A DNA stretch of 64,000 nt from Propionispora hippei DSM 15287 (GTDB taxonomy: Bacteria > Bacillota > Negativicutes > Propionisporales > Propionisporaceae): contig NZ_FQZD01000010.1 of the NCBI RefSeq assembly GCF_900141835.1, positions 62,001-126,000 on the forward strand. The letters are read 5' to 3'. Shown piece by piece: positions 37,234 to 47,843 of this stretch (position 1 is the first letter of the stretch; each line of letters opens with the position of its first letter). A program made the position numbers and the translations under genes. The notes under the pieces are model-generated. The model saw only the letters and a list, made by a program, of their open reading frames with translations. It made no database searches and was not told the origin of the DNA.

Positions 37234-37297
37234 GCGCCATGACGATATGAATGCTGCGAAGCTTTGCTGACTTTTCGTTCATATCGTCTGGCGCTTT
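37234..37297 (+). terminator. Long hairpin before leuA
   Basis: AGCGCCATGACGATATGAA / TTCATATCGTCTGGCGCT pair with one bulge around a 26-base loop, then TTCCATTTTTG. Possible partial terminator or attenuator within the operon. Confidence 0.6.
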
Positions 37298-37333
37298 CCA
37301 TTTTTGAATATATTAACGAAGAGAGGGATGCAG

Positions 37334-38884
37334 ATGGATATACCCGTGATAAAAATATTTGATACCACGTTGCGTGATGGGGAACAGACGCCGGGTGTCT
37401 GCCTGGAAGTGGATGAAAAGCTGGAGATTGCTCAGGCTCTCGCCAAACTGCGGGTGGATGTCATTGAAGCGGGCTTCCCTATCGCTTCCCCCGGTGATTT
37501 TGCCGCAGTCAGTCAGGTTGCCGCCAAAATAAAAGGCGGACCGGCGATTGCCGGGTTGGCCCGGGCCGGGCAGAAAGACATCGATGCTGCGGTCAACGCA
37601 CTGAAGCAGGCTGAACGGCCCCGGATTCACACCTTTATCGCCACCAGCGACATTCACATGGAATATAAATTAAAAATGAGCCGGGAACAGGTATTGGCCA
37701 GAGCCGAAGAGGCTGTACGCTATGCCCGGAAGTTTGTGGAGGATGTCGAGTTTTCTGCAGAAGACGCTTCCCGTTCCGATTGGGACTTTTTGTGCCAAAT
37801 TTATACGGCGGTCATCGACGCCGGCGCCAGCACCATCAATGTTCCCGATACAGTGGGCTACACTTCGCCCAGCGAATTCGGCGCGCTCATCAAATACATC
37901 CGCGACCATGTCCCCAATATTCACCGGGCCGCCATCAGTGTTCACTGTCATGATGATTTAGGCATGTCAGTAGCCAATTCGCTGGCGGCGATTGAAAACG
38001 GCGCCACCCAGGTGGAATGTGCCATGAACGGGCTGGGCGAACGGGCCGGCAATGCCTCGCTGGAGGAAATTGTGATGGCCCTGCACACCCGCAAGGAATT
38101 TTACAAGGCCGAGACGCGGATCGACACGACGCAGATTTATCGCACCTCCCGGTTGGTCAGCACTCTGGCGGGTATTTCCGTGCCGCCCAATAAGGCGGTT
38201 GTCGGCGAAAACGCTTTTGCCCATGAATCGGGGATTCATCAGCATGGCGTGCTCAACAACTCGCTTACTTATGAAATCATGCGTCCTGAAACGGTCGGAA
38301 TTAGCCGTAATGCCATTGTGCTGGGCAAGCATTCGGGCCGTCATGCTTTTGAGGACCGGTTGAAAGAACTGGGCTTTGAACTGGACAGTGATACCGTCAA
38401 TATGCTGTTTGTCCGTTTCAAAGAACTGGCTGACCGTAAAAAGATGGTGTTTGACCGTGATATTGAAGCGCTGGTCAATGAAAAAGTGAGCTTAAAACCC
38501 GAATGGTACCGCCTGTCTTATCACCATGTGGTCAGCGGCAATCAGATGCTGGCTACGGCGACGGTGCGGCTGGAAACCAGCAATGGTGTGGTCGAACACG
38601 CCAGTTGCGGTGACGGACCGGTCGATGCGATGTTTAAAGCTATCGAGGCAGCCGTAGGTTTTAAGGTAAGCCTGCAGGACTATACTATTAAAGCCGTTAC
38701 TTCCGGCGAAGATGCCCTGGGCGAAGCTATTGTCTGGGTGGAATGCGATGACCGTTCCTTCAGCGGCCGGGGCTTAAGCACTGATGTCATTGAGGCCAGC
38801 GCCAAGGCTTATGTCGGTGCCATCAACAAAATGCTGGCTGTCTGCGGTGTACCGGAGACAAGTAACGAAACCGGTATACGGTAG
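37334..38884 (+). CDS. leuA: 2-isopropylmalate synthase
   Basis: 516 residues. HMG-CoA-lyase-like TIM barrel ([22 protein letters not shown], metal site [52 protein letters not shown]) plus the C-terminal allosteric domain for leucine feedback ([21 protein letters not shown]). First committed step of leucine synthesis. The start at 37334 is set by GAGAGGG; 37328 also fits. leuB/C/D are not in the window. Confidence 0.95.
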   Translation: MDIPVIKIFDTTLRDGEQTPGVCLEVDEKLEIAQALAKLRVDVIEAGFPIASPGDFAAVSQVAAKIKGGPAIAGLARAGQKDIDAAVNALKQAERPRIHTFIATSDIHMEYKLKMSREQVLARAEEAVRYARKFVEDVEFSAEDASRSDWDFLCQIYTAVIDAGASTINVPDTVGYTSPSEFGALIKYIRDHVPNIHRAAISVHCHDDLGMSVANSLAAIENGATQVECAMNGLGERAGNASLEEIVMALHTRKEFYKAETRIDTTQIYRTSRLVSTLAGISVPPNKAVVGENAFAHESGIHQHGVLNNSLTYEIMRPETVGISRNAIVLGKHSGRHAFEDRLKELGFELDSDTVNMLFVRFKELADRKKMVFDRDIEALVNEKVSLKPEWYRLSYHHVVSGNQMLATATVRLETSNGVVEHASCGDGPVDAMFKAIEAAVGFKVSLQDYTIKAVTSGEDALGEAIVWVECDDRSFSGRGLSTDVIEASAKAYVGAINKMLAVCGVPETSNETGIR

Positions 38885-39065
38885 TCACCGGCAGCAAACT
38901 AGACAAAAAATAACGCAACGCCGCGTTTGGTCTGACCGGACAGCTATCCGGCTGGAAATAAGAACGACGACAGCTTGCCGATGACGCCGTAAGGGCCGGA
39001 TGCAAGTTGAAAAAGAGGCGGTTGGAAAACCGTCTCTTGCTGTAAACGGGCAAGGGGGGATTGGC

Positions 39066-40733
39066 ATGAAAATATCCGGTGCAGAGGCAGTTATTAGATG
39101 CTTATTGGAACAAGGGGTGGATACGGTATTCGGTTATCCGGGAGGAACGGTGCTCCCGCTGTATGACGCTCTCTGCGATAGTCCTGCCCTGAAGCATGTG
39201 CTTACCGTTCATGAGCAGGGAGCCGCCCATGCTGCCGACGGGTATGCCCGGGCCAGCGGCCGGGTGGGTGTATGTATTGCCACTTCCGGGCCGGGGGCGA
39301 CCAATTTGATTACCGGTTTGGCCGCAGCCTATATGGACTCGATTCCGGTAGTAGCCATCACCGGTCAGGTGGCGACCGGCGTGATCGGCCAGGATGCTTT
39401 TCAGGAAATTGATATTGTCGGTATGACCATGGCGATAACCAAGCATAATTTTCAGGTCAAAGACGTGCAGAAACTGCCGGAAATCATCCGGTATGCCTTC
39501 CATATCGCCCGCGGCGGCCGGCCGGGTCCCGTGCTGGTTGATATTCCCCGCGACATCCAGAGCGCCAAACTGGATTTTTACGAGGCCCCGCCGTCACCCG
39601 GTCGTGAGTGGCAGGTTCCCGGCGGGATGGAAAGAGAGTTCCGGGAAGCCGGTGCCATCATTCAGGAGGCCCGGCGGCCGGTTATTATTGTCGGCGGCGG
39701 CGTCATCCAGGCGGAGGCGGGCGCCGAAGTGCTGGCCCTGGCGGAAAAGTGCCGGTTGCCGGTGGTAAGCACCTTAATGGGCCTGGGTGCTTTTCCGGCT
39801 TCCCGTCCGCGCTTTTTGGGCCTGACCGGACTTCATGGCCATAAGGCGGCTAACAGTACCATCCATTATGCCGATACCATTCTGGCTGTCGGCTGCCGCT
39901 TCAGCGACCGGGTGACCGGTGATCGCCGGCGGTACGGTGAGCAGAAAAGCGTGATTCACATTGACGTGGATCCGGCGGAAATTGATAAAAATGTCATGAC
40001 TCATATCGGCCTGCCAGGGGATCTGAAGAAAATATTAAGCTGTATTACCGAGTATGCCCAGCCGGGTCCGGTGGATAAATGGCTCAATACCATCCGGTCC
40101 TGGCAGGAGGAATTTGCCCCCGTGTATTCCGAAGCCAGTCTGAATGCGCCCTGGATTATGCAGCATATGGCGGAAGAAACGGCCGGTCAGGAATTTGTCT
40201 TCGCCACCGATGTAGGACAGCATCAGATGTGGGCGGCGCAGCACCTGAAGCTGGAAAAGCCGCGGACCTGGCTGACTTCCGGCGGGCTGGGCGCTATGGG
40301 CTACGGTTTGCCTGCCGCCATGGGGGCCCAGTTTGCCGTTCCCGGCAAGCGGGTTATCCATATTGCCGGCGACGGCGGGATGAAAATGACCGGCAATGAG
40401 CTGTATACCATTGCCGCGCACTGTTTGCCGATTATTTCCGTCATTATCAATAATAGCGGGCTGGGGATGATCCGCCAGATGCAGCATGCTCTGTATAATA
40501 AGCGGTATTCTGCCTGCTGTTTGCCGCCCACGGTCGATTTTACGCTATATGCCAAAAGCTTTGGCGTCGACAGTGTGGCGGTCAATACGGCGCAGGAATT
40601 TAAAGGAGCCTTTGCCCAGGCGCTGGCCTCCCGGAGGCCCCATGTCATCGTGGCTAATATAGCAAAGACCGATTTCGTTACCCCCATGGCCATGCCGGGT
40701 TCAACGTTGAATAATTATATTGAGTTAGAATAA
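39066..40733 (+). CDS. ilvB: Acetolactate synthase large (catalytic) subunit
   Basis: 555-residue thiamine-diphosphate enzyme: N-terminal PYR domain (ISGAEAVIRCLLEQGVDTVFGYPGGTVLPLYDAL with catalytic Glu in TVHEQGAAHAADGYARASG), FAD/central domain, and C-terminal PP domain (GDGGMKMTGNELYTIAAHCLPIISVIINN, the GDG..N metal-TPP motif). ATG 39066 follows AAGGGGGG. It is last in the operon, separated from its small subunit ilvN by ilvC and leuA. Confidence 0.95.
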   Translation: MKISGAEAVIRCLLEQGVDTVFGYPGGTVLPLYDALCDSPALKHVLTVHEQGAAHAADGYARASGRVGVCIATSGPGATNLITGLAAAYMDSIPVVAITGQVATGVIGQDAFQEIDIVGMTMAITKHNFQVKDVQKLPEIIRYAFHIARGGRPGPVLVDIPRDIQSAKLDFYEAPPSPGREWQVPGGMEREFREAGAIIQEARRPVIIVGGGVIQAEAGAEVLALAEKCRLPVVSTLMGLGAFPASRPRFLGLTGLHGHKAANSTIHYADTILAVGCRFSDRVTGDRRRYGEQKSVIHIDVDPAEIDKNVMTHIGLPGDLKKILSCITEYAQPGPVDKWLNTIRSWQEEFAPVYSEASLNAPWIMQHMAEETAGQEFVFATDVGQHQMWAAQHLKLEKPRTWLTSGGLGAMGYGLPAAMGAQFAVPGKRVIHIAGDGGMKMTGNELYTIAAHCLPIISVIINNSGLGMIRQMQHALYNKRYSACCLPPTVDFTLYAKSFGVDSVAVNTAQEFKGAFAQALASRRPHVIVANIAKTDFVTPMAMPGSTLNNYIELE

Positions 40734-40821
40734 GAGATAATATGCCCTTTATGTTTTTGACGGATAGCGGTTATACCAGGGGAATTTTGCTTGTTTGCAG
40801 TACGGTTTGTATGATAGAACG
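40734..40821. other. Short gap after ilvB
   Basis: No gene and no clear hairpin; family-3 copy B follows. Confidence 0.4.
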
Positions 40822-41040
40822 GGCCTCCTTTTGGCATTGACCCAAAAGGAGCAAATGGTCTAGGCCTGTCCTCCAAAATACTTGAAAAATTGCCGGCTTA
40901 CTAAAATCCGTAAACTCGCTTCGCTCAAACAAATACCCAAAGGGCACAGCGCGGATTTTCTTAACGTAAGCCGGCAATTTTTCATCCTGCGGAACGTATT
41001 TTTCCGGAAAAGGCCGAAGGGGAACGAAGAGAAACCGCCG
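40822..41040. repeat. Family-3 repeat, copy B
   Basis: Hairpin CTCCTTTTGG / CCAAAAGGAG, then a second stem TTGCCGGCTTAC / GTAAGCCGGCAA enclosing AAAATCCG / CGGATTTT arms and the loop with ACTCGCTTCGCTCAAAC. The 110 bp core matches 3980-4088. Like copy A it sits between convergent genes (ilvB and dhaM). Confidence 0.75.
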
Positions 41041-41103
41041 CAAATTTTTATCGCGAAGTTATTCTTTACTTTTTTAGAAAAATACTGAATGAATATATGA
41101 AGA

Positions 41104-41150
41104 AAACAACAAAGGCCTCGCCGGTTAGGCGAAGCCTTTGTTGTTTTTAT
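41104..41150 (-). terminator. Terminator of the dha operon (bidirectional)
   Basis: AACAACAAAGGCCTCGCC / GGCGAAGCCTTTGTTGTT hairpin ahead of the dhaM stop codon, with T-rich flanks on both strands. Confidence 0.85.
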
Positions 41151-41157
41151 TGAATCG

Positions 41158-41553
41158 TTAGGAGAACTTTTGCAGTTGGCGGGCATCTTCGGCTGTTTGG
41201 CATACCTCTTCCAGCGATACGCCCAATGAGGCCTGAATGGCGGCGGTGATCGACCCTTCCACGAGCGGGGCGTTGGCAATTTTAACCCGCGCCTTGATCT
41301 CTTCGGGAATGAGTTCCAGGGCCGTTTCTGCCGATAAGACGGCGCTGCCCAGGTCAACAGTAATCAAGACGCCGCTGCCGTCGTCGGCAGCTTCAATGGC
41401 GGCGGCGATTTTTACAGCATCGGTGCCGATGCCATCGTCGGCCGTACCGCCGGCGGCAATGATTTTTTGTTCGGGATTGGCCATTTGATAGGCCATTTCA
41501 CAAGTTCCTGCCGCAATTTTGCTGCTATGTGACACAATTACTAACCCTACCAA
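41158..41553 (-). CDS. dhaM: Dihydroxyacetone kinase phosphotransfer subunit DhaM
   Basis: 131 residues, the EIIA-mannose-like domain only. MVGLVIVSHSSKIAAG carries the phospho-histidine (H9), and GGTADDGIGTDAVKI and VDLGSAVLSAETALEL are family motifs. It takes phosphate from HPr and gives it to ADP bound on DhaL. Starts with TTG 41553, nine bases after AGGAGG in the end of dhaL. No HPr or EI domain is fused, so it depends on the general PTS. Confidence 0.94.
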   Translation of the reverse strand: MVGLVIVSHSSKIAAGTCEMAYQMANPEQKIIAAGGTADDGIGTDAVKIAAAIEAADDGSGVLITVDLGSAVLSAETALELIPEEIKARVKIANAPLVEGSITAAIQASLGVSLEEVCQTAEDARQLQKFS

Positions 41554-41554
41554 A

Positions 41555-42196
41555 TTATTTTACCTCCTGCCGGTTTACAAAGTCGGACAGTATTTCCAGA
41601 AGCAGGCAGAGAGAGGTGGCTCCCGGATCCTGATGTCCCAGGCTGCGTTCGCCAAGATAGCTGGCCCGTCCTTTGGTGGCAATGATGGTTTTGGTGTACT
41701 CCACGCCCTGGCGGGCGGCCTCGCAAGCCATTTCCAGGCAAACAGGCAGGGGTTTCCCTTCGGTCAGGCCTCTGTCATAGGCTACGCAAGCCGGTTCCAG
41801 CGCATCAACCATTGTTTTTTCGCCGGTTGTGGCTTTGCCGCGGTCCTTGATTCCCTGCAGTGCCCCGGCCAGTATGTTGCCGAGAAGAGCGGCGGCGGGC
41901 AGGCCGGCGCTTTTGGATGCCTGATCGGCCGCCCGTAAAAAGGCTGTGCCGTACAGCGGACCGGAGGCACCGCCTACGGTGGAAATTAGTGTCATTCCTA
42001 CCGTTTTTAAGATAGCCGGCAATTCGGCTTCCGGTGGCAAAGTCCGGACTTTAGTTGCTACCGCTTCAAAGCCGCGGGCCATATTGATGCCGTGGTCGCC
42101 GTCGCCGATGGCGGCGTCCAGCGAGGTCAGCCATTCCTTTTGCGCAAGTATTTTTTCTTTTGCTGCGTCGATGAGCGTTAACATAGCAGTATTCAT
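41555..42196 (-). CDS. dhaL: Dihydroxyacetone kinase ADP-binding subunit DhaL
   Basis: 213 residues. The Mg-ADP site is formed by AIGDGDHGINMARGFEAV and GGASGPLYGTAFLRAA; the C-terminus has the GDRTMVDAL-like block GEKTMVDALEPA. ADP stays bound and is rephosphorylated by DhaM, then phosphorylates dihydroxyacetone on DhaK. I begin at ATG 42196, after AAAGGAGG; an upstream in-frame start overlaps dhaK. Confidence 0.94.
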   Translation of the reverse strand: MNTAMLTLIDAAKEKILAQKEWLTSLDAAIGDGDHGINMARGFEAVATKVRTLPPEAELPAILKTVGMTLISTVGGASGPLYGTAFLRAADQASKSAGLPAAALLGNILAGALQGIKDRGKATTGEKTMVDALEPACVAYDRGLTEGKPLPVCLEMACEAARQGVEYTKTIIATKGRASYLGERSLGHQDPGATSLCLLLEILSDFVNRQEVK

Positions 42197-42212
42197 GTAC
42201 CTTGGGCCTCCT

Positions 42213-43208
42213 TTAGATTTGGACAAGAGCGGGGGTGTCAGCCGTAGCCAGCAGCAGCTCTTTTAATTCGCTATCCAGCTTGAGCAGGGAAATGGAAAAA
42301 CCGGCCATTTCCAGGGATGTCATATAATTGCCGACATAGGTTTTGACGGTTTTAATACCCTGGTCTTTAAGAATTTCGGATACTTTTTTGTTTACAATAT
42401 ATAATTCCATGGCCGGTGTGCCGCCTAGGCCGTTGATGAGTACAGCAACTTCCTCACCGGCTTTGACAGGCATATCCTGCAGAATTTTGTCTACCAGATA
42501 AGTGGCAGTTTCATCAGCCGTACGAAGCGTTTCGCGGTGTGTGCCCGGTTCGCCGTGAATACCCATGCCTACTTCGACTTCGTTGTCGGCCAGGGTAAAG
42601 CTCGGTTTTCCTGCCGCCGGAACGGTGCAGCTTGACAGGGCGATGCCAAAGGAGCGCACATTAGCGATGGTTTTTTCGGCAATTCGTTTTACTTCGGCCA
42701 GATCGGCGCCTGCTTCGGCTTTGGCACCGGTCAGCTTGTGAACCAAAATCGTGCCGGCAATGCCGCGGCGGCCAATCGTCCAGGTGCTATTTTCTACGGC
42801 GACATCGTCATTGACGATGACTTTTTCCACCTGTATACCGTCAGCCTGAGCCATTTCGGCGGCCATTTCGAAGTTCATGACGTCGCCGGTATAGTTCTTG
42901 ATGATTAGGAGGACACCCTTGCCGGTATCGACGGCTTTGACTGCTTCATATACCTGGTCAGGAGTGGGTGAGGTGAATACGGCACCGGCAACAGCGCCGT
43001 CCAGCATCCCTTTGCCGACAAACCCGCCATGGGCCGGCTCGTGACCGCTGCCGCCGCCGCTTACCAAAGCGACCTTATTCTCCGGTTTTACCGCGCGGAC
43101 CAATACACTGGTTCCTTCCACTTGCTTGACATATTGCGGATGAGCGGCTGTGATACCTTGCAGCATGTCCTGTACTACTTCTTCCGGAACATTAATGATT
43201 TTTTTCAT
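42213..43208 (-). CDS. dhaK: Dihydroxyacetone kinase substrate-binding subunit DhaK
   Basis: 331 residues. Binds dihydroxyacetone covalently through a histidine (GMGIHGEPGTHRE). Other hallmarks: LVSGGGSGHEPAHGGFVGKGMLDGAV and NYTGDVMNFEMAAEMA. First gene of dhaKLM on the minus strand. The product dihydroxyacetone phosphate joins the pathway at TpiA, whose gene lies in the same window. Confidence 0.96.
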   Translation of the reverse strand: MKKIINVPEEVVQDMLQGITAAHPQYVKQVEGTSVLVRAVKPENKVALVSGGGSGHEPAHGGFVGKGMLDGAVAGAVFTSPTPDQVYEAVKAVDTGKGVLLIIKNYTGDVMNFEMAAEMAQADGIQVEKVIVNDDVAVENSTWTIGRRGIAGTILVHKLTGAKAEAGADLAEVKRIAEKTIANVRSFGIALSSCTVPAAGKPSFTLADNEVEVGMGIHGEPGTHRETLRTADETATYLVDKILQDMPVKAGEEVAVLINGLGGTPAMELYIVNKKVSEILKDQGIKTVKTYVGNYMTSLEMAGFSISLLKLDSELKELLLATADTPALVQI

Positions 43209-43483
43209 GCGAACGGCCTCCTCGTACTTTGTGTTATGCTCTAATTAAAGTGCCGGCGTAGCGGCACCAAACCAGACAAAAATAAATCGCAGGGGAAAAC
43301 CTTTGGCAGCCAGTCCCAACGCTTAGATGCAAAATCCAAGCTCCTTCTACTAACGGGCTATATGCCGGACTAAGAACGGGAGCCTGGATTATCTCTGTTT
43401 TGCCAGGTCATTATTTTTTTGTATGATATCCAGACTGTAGTTTTGGAAAATTAGGAATATTTGCATAGCATAGTCACTATTAA
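43209..43483 (-). other. dhaK upstream region with leader hairpin
   Basis: No gene. On the minus strand AATCCAGGCTCC / GGAGCTTGGATT (43329-43390) forms a stem followed by TTTT, about 120 bp before dhaK, a possible attenuator. Confidence 0.4.
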
Positions 43484-43501
43484 TTAGATAATATTATCTA
43501 A
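43484..43501. promoter_or_regulatory. 18 bp perfect palindrome between dhaK and glpP
   Basis: TTAGATAAT / ATTATCTAA, centred between the divergent dhaK and glpP genes. Likely operator of an unidentified dimeric regulator; its AT-rich form is reminiscent of Fur/PerR-type sites. Confidence 0.6.
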
Positions 43502-43723
43502 CATATGAGGTGTCAAGACGTTTTATCAAAGAACTTTTCCTTTATATGTAATCTTTCTCAGTTATTTATCAGTATATTCACTCAATTGACGGTTCAAAGT
43601 GAAAAATAGAGATATTGAAGGCAGGAAAAATGTGCACCTTTGGAGAAAGGGTGTAATAACGTCATAATAATCATATTTATTATTGTAACACTATGTTATT
43701 ACACAAAGAAGGAATGTGAGGGG

Positions 43724-44323
43724 ATGGGATTGCAGGTTCCTGGAATTTTAAAGACGATTGTCAATGGACCTATTATTCCGGCAGTTCGTACAATTCAGGA
43801 TTTTAAGTACGCTATGTCAAATACCGCAGCTCCGGGAGTTATTGTGCTGTTCGGGGATATTAATACGGTGTCAAGTCTATTGGAACAGGCCAAACAGTAC
43901 AAAAAGCGGTTGATCTTACACCTGGACTTACTGGAGGGAATTGGGAGGGATAAGCCGGGTATTAATTTTCTGGCCCGTCAGGGAGTCTCGGCCGTGATCA
44001 CCACCAAAACGCAAATTGGCAAAATGGCCCATGAAGACGGTATGATTGTTATTCAAAGGCTGTTTTGCATGGACTCCGAGGCTGTGCGCACAGGAATTCA
44101 GGCGGCGAAGGCTCTTAAACCGGATGCCATTGAAGTGTTGCCGGGGATGGTGCCGCGTTCGGTTGTTCAGCGGCTGCTGTCTGAAGTTGGCCGTCCTGTC
44201 TTGGCCGGTGGCCTAATGCAAACCGAAGAGGAAGTCGTTGAGGCGATCAAGAACGGAGTCTATGCTGTCAGCACAAGTAAACGGGAGTTGTGGAACTTCA
44301 CTTATCCTGACAAAGGCCAATAA
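43724..44323 (+). CDS. glpP: Glycerol-3-phosphate-responsive antiterminator GlpP
   Basis: 199-residue TIM-barrel RNA-binding protein. Family signatures: IVNGPIIPAVRTIQDFKYAM, FGDINTVSSLLEQAKQYKKRLILHLDLLEGIGRDKPGINFLA, IEVLPGMVPRSVVQRL and VLAGGLMQTEEEVVEAIKNGVYAVSTSKRELWNF. In Bacillus it allows read-through of leader terminators before glpD and glpFK when glycerol 3-phosphate is present. Start ATG 43724; an upstream hydrophobic in-frame stretch (from 43640) does not belong to the family. Confidence 0.94.
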   Translation: MGLQVPGILKTIVNGPIIPAVRTIQDFKYAMSNTAAPGVIVLFGDINTVSSLLEQAKQYKKRLILHLDLLEGIGRDKPGINFLARQGVSAVITTKTQIGKMAHEDGMIVIQRLFCMDSEAVRTGIQAAKALKPDAIEVLPGMVPRSVVQRLLSEVGRPVLAGGLMQTEEEVVEAIKNGVYAVSTSKRELWNFTYPDKGQ

Positions 44324-44401
44324 GACATTGCCCGGTCATCTGGAATCATTAGTTTATACATAACAAAAAAATAAATATATATTGTGTACGTTTATGCACT
44401 A

Positions 44402-44464
44402 GGAGACACTTCTTAAAACACTTAAGATAGTTAGCTGTTTTAAAGAGTGTCTCCCTTGTTTTTT
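44402..44464 (+). terminator. Terminator after glpP
   Basis: GGAGACACTTCTTAAAACA / TGTTTTAAAGAGTGTCTCC stem, followed by CTTGTTTTTTG. Confidence 0.88.
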
Positions 44465-44808
44465 GTGGGCGCTTACTGTTGGAAAAGAGAGAGGGAGGAG
44501 AGCGGGAAGCCATTAAAATTACCTTTTTCCGGGACTTTTTTGTAAAGAAATAAAAAAATTATAATTTTTTTAAAATTCAAGCAGGAATTCAAAAGTGTAT
44601 ACAGAATAATCTTAGTATTGAAAAAATGCTTTCTCTGAAAATTAAAATTGTTTGTTGGAACGTTTGTTCAAAAAAAGGCCATAGAAAATGGGGTAAAATG
44701 AACATTTTTGAGTAGAAAGATGTCATTTGTGCATTTTGATGTGTTCAGGGAAAAGGCAGGACCGAAAGACTGAACGTCTGTTCAGTGTATGAACCAATAT
44801 TAATATCT
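44465..44808. promoter_or_regulatory. AT-rich glpF upstream region with two related operator-like sites
   Basis: No gene. GGAACGTTTGTTC at 44657-44669 and a perfect inverted repeat ACTGAAC-GTCT-GTTCAGT at 44769-44786 share the GAACGTYTGTTC core. The second overlaps the -35 position of a promoter that would start near 44809 (-10 TATTAA at about 44798). Confidence 0.6.
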
Positions 44809-44881
44809 GGGACGCTAGAGTACTAGAGAAGTCCGAAAAATAGTTTGGTTACGCCATGCTTATTTTTCGGATTTCTTTTTT
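44809..44881 (+). promoter_or_regulatory. Probable GlpP-responsive leader terminator of glpFK
   Basis: Starts GGGACGCTAGAGTACTAGAG then AAGTCC. The hairpin AGAAGTCCGAAAAATA / TATTTTTCGGATTTCT with a T-run follows. The first 26 bases match the leader at 47665 (GGGAC, GAGAGT-type, GAGAAGTCC). 230 bp of leader then separate the terminator from glpF. This is the layout expected of a GlpP-controlled antitermination site. Confidence 0.75.
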
Positions 44882-45110
44882 CGAAAAGCTGGTAAATTAA
44901 GTATTTAAGAAATTTTACTAAGATTTTTAAAAAATATCTGACTGAATTGGTTAAGATAAATTTGAGAAGGATATGAAGGTTGCATGTAATTCAGGTAACG
45001 GGAAGCGGCTTTGTGCAGAGCTTCTTTGATACAAATTTACAGGAAGGGAGGATAGTTGGGTATAACGGTTTGGAAGTCGGAATTATAAAAATTATTGAGG
45101 AGGAAATACG

Positions 45111-45839
45111 ATGACTAACTTGTTAGGCGAATTCCTTGGAACTGCAGTACTGATTATTTTTGGTGCAGGCGTTGTTGCAAATGTGTTGCTCAAAGACTCC
45201 AAAGGTCAAGGCAGCGGGTGGATTGTTATAACCACAGGCTGGGCTCTTGCTGTATTTGCCGGTGTTTTCACTGCTGTATCCCTTGGTGCTCCGCAGGCGG
45301 ACTTAAACTGCGCGGTTACGTTGGCTAAATATCTGAGAGGCGGAATTTATACTCTGGATCAGGCGATCATGACGATGGTAGTGCAGACGGTTGGCGCTAT
45401 TGCCGGATCGGTTGTTGTTTGGTTGGCTTACCTGCCGCACTGGGAAATTACTGAAGATCCCGGTCTCAAATTAGGCGTATTTGCTACCGGCCCGGCTGTT
45501 CGGGACTTGAAAGCAAATCTTCTGACAGAAATTATTGCTACCTTTATGTTGATGTTCAGCTTCTTTGCTCTGTTCTCCCCGGCAGTAGGTGCTATCCCTC
45601 CGGGAGTTGGCCCTTACCTGGCTGGCATGGTAATCTTTGCTCTTGGCTTGAGCCTTGGCGGACCTACCGGTTACGCTATGAACCCTGCCCGTGACCTGGG
45701 ACCTCGTATTGCCCATGCTATTTTGCCGATTGCCGGTAAAGGATCTTCCGATTGGGGTTATGCCTGGGTACCGGTTGTAGGACCGTTCGTTGGTGCCGCA
45801 ATTGCCTATGTATTCGCTAAGGCCATTGGTCTTATCTAA
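45111..45839 (+). CDS. glpF: MIP-family glycerol facilitator
   Basis: 242 residues, six membrane helices plus two half-helices. The second pore motif is standard (GYAMNPARDLGPR, with the glycerol-type Asp after NPA+R), but the first reads LNCAVT instead of NPAVT. The start LLGEFLGTAVLIIFGAGVVAN is typical. It passes glycerol to GlpK, encoded 91 bp downstream. ATG 45111 follows GAGGAGG. Confidence 0.9.
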   Translation: MTNLLGEFLGTAVLIIFGAGVVANVLLKDSKGQGSGWIVITTGWALAVFAGVFTAVSLGAPQADLNCAVTLAKYLRGGIYTLDQAIMTMVVQTVGAIAGSVVVWLAYLPHWEITEDPGLKLGVFATGPAVRDLKANLLTEIIATFMLMFSFFALFSPAVGAIPPGVGPYLAGMVIFALGLSLGGPTGYAMNPARDLGPRIAHAILPIAGKGSSDWGYAWVPVVGPFVGAAIAYVFAKAIGLI

Positions 45840-45924
45840 GAAAGTTGTTTATAAATGTAACACCCTTATGATGCTGGTTTATAATCTTTAGTTCAAACTA
45901 AAAAATATAAATACAAGGGAGTAG

Positions 45925-47433
<1,509 letters not shown>

Positions 47434-47470
47434 AATCCTTCCTATATTAATGAAAACCTTCTAAGTAATT

Positions 47471-47548
47471 TGTAACAGCTAAAAGGTATAAGGCGGTCCC
47501 GATACATGTGGAGTGAGGGGCTGCCTTATACCTCTAAAATTTGTTACA
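47471..47548 (+). terminator. Large stem-loop after glpK
   Basis: Outer pair TGTAACA / TGTTACA and inner pair GGTATAAGGC / GCCTTATACC. The T-tract is poor, so this may be a 3' stabilising structure as much as a terminator. Confidence 0.6.
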
Positions 47549-47651
47549 AGTTTTCTGAAGGTTGACACTTGTTAAAAATATTATATTGCAGGATGACGAA
47601 TTTTATTATATTATGTTTATAGAAACAAGTACTACAATAAGCAACAATTAT

Positions 47652-47737
47652 TGCTATAATATTGGGGACATGAGAGTTGAAGAGAAGTCCAGGAGATACA
47701 CTATGGAGGCATAGTTTCTTTTGGGACTTTTTTTTGT
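47652..47737 (+). promoter_or_regulatory. Extended -10 promoter and probable GlpP-responsive leader terminator of glpABC
   Basis: TGCTATAAT (47652-47660) puts the transcript start at about 47665, which reads GGGACATGAGAGTTGAAGAG then AAGTCC, nearly the same as the glpF leader. AAGTCC-AGGAGA-..-ACTAT pairs with ATAGT-.-TCTTTT-GGGACTT, followed by TTTTTTT. No strong -35 is seen. Confidence 0.78.
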
Positions 47738-47843
47738 TATGAAATCATTACGTTCATAAACAGGGCAAGCTGAAGAACCGGTTATTATTCTCAGACAAGT
47801 TTATACTATACTATATGGAAATAAAGATTATTGAGTCATGACG

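Noticed and set aside
38885-39065. Second T-box before ilvB
   Set aside because: There is no AGGGTGGNACCGCG sequence; only a short hairpin AAGAGGCGGTT / AACCGTCTCTT without a T-run.
40882-41088. Small open frames on both strands in the family-3 repeat (for example 40882-41088)
   Set aside because: They exist because the repeat core lacks stops; the frames differ between the two copies and no ribosome site is present.
43640-43723. Hydrophobic N-terminal extension of GlpP that could look like a membrane anchor
   Set aside because: GlpP is a soluble RNA-binding protein; the extension has isoleucine-rich leader composition and the ATG at 43724 gives the normal length.
44657-44786. Transposon ends, because of inverted GAACGT motifs
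   Set aside because: No transposase frame lies between them and the region is only promoter-like AT-rich sequence; an operator pair fits better.
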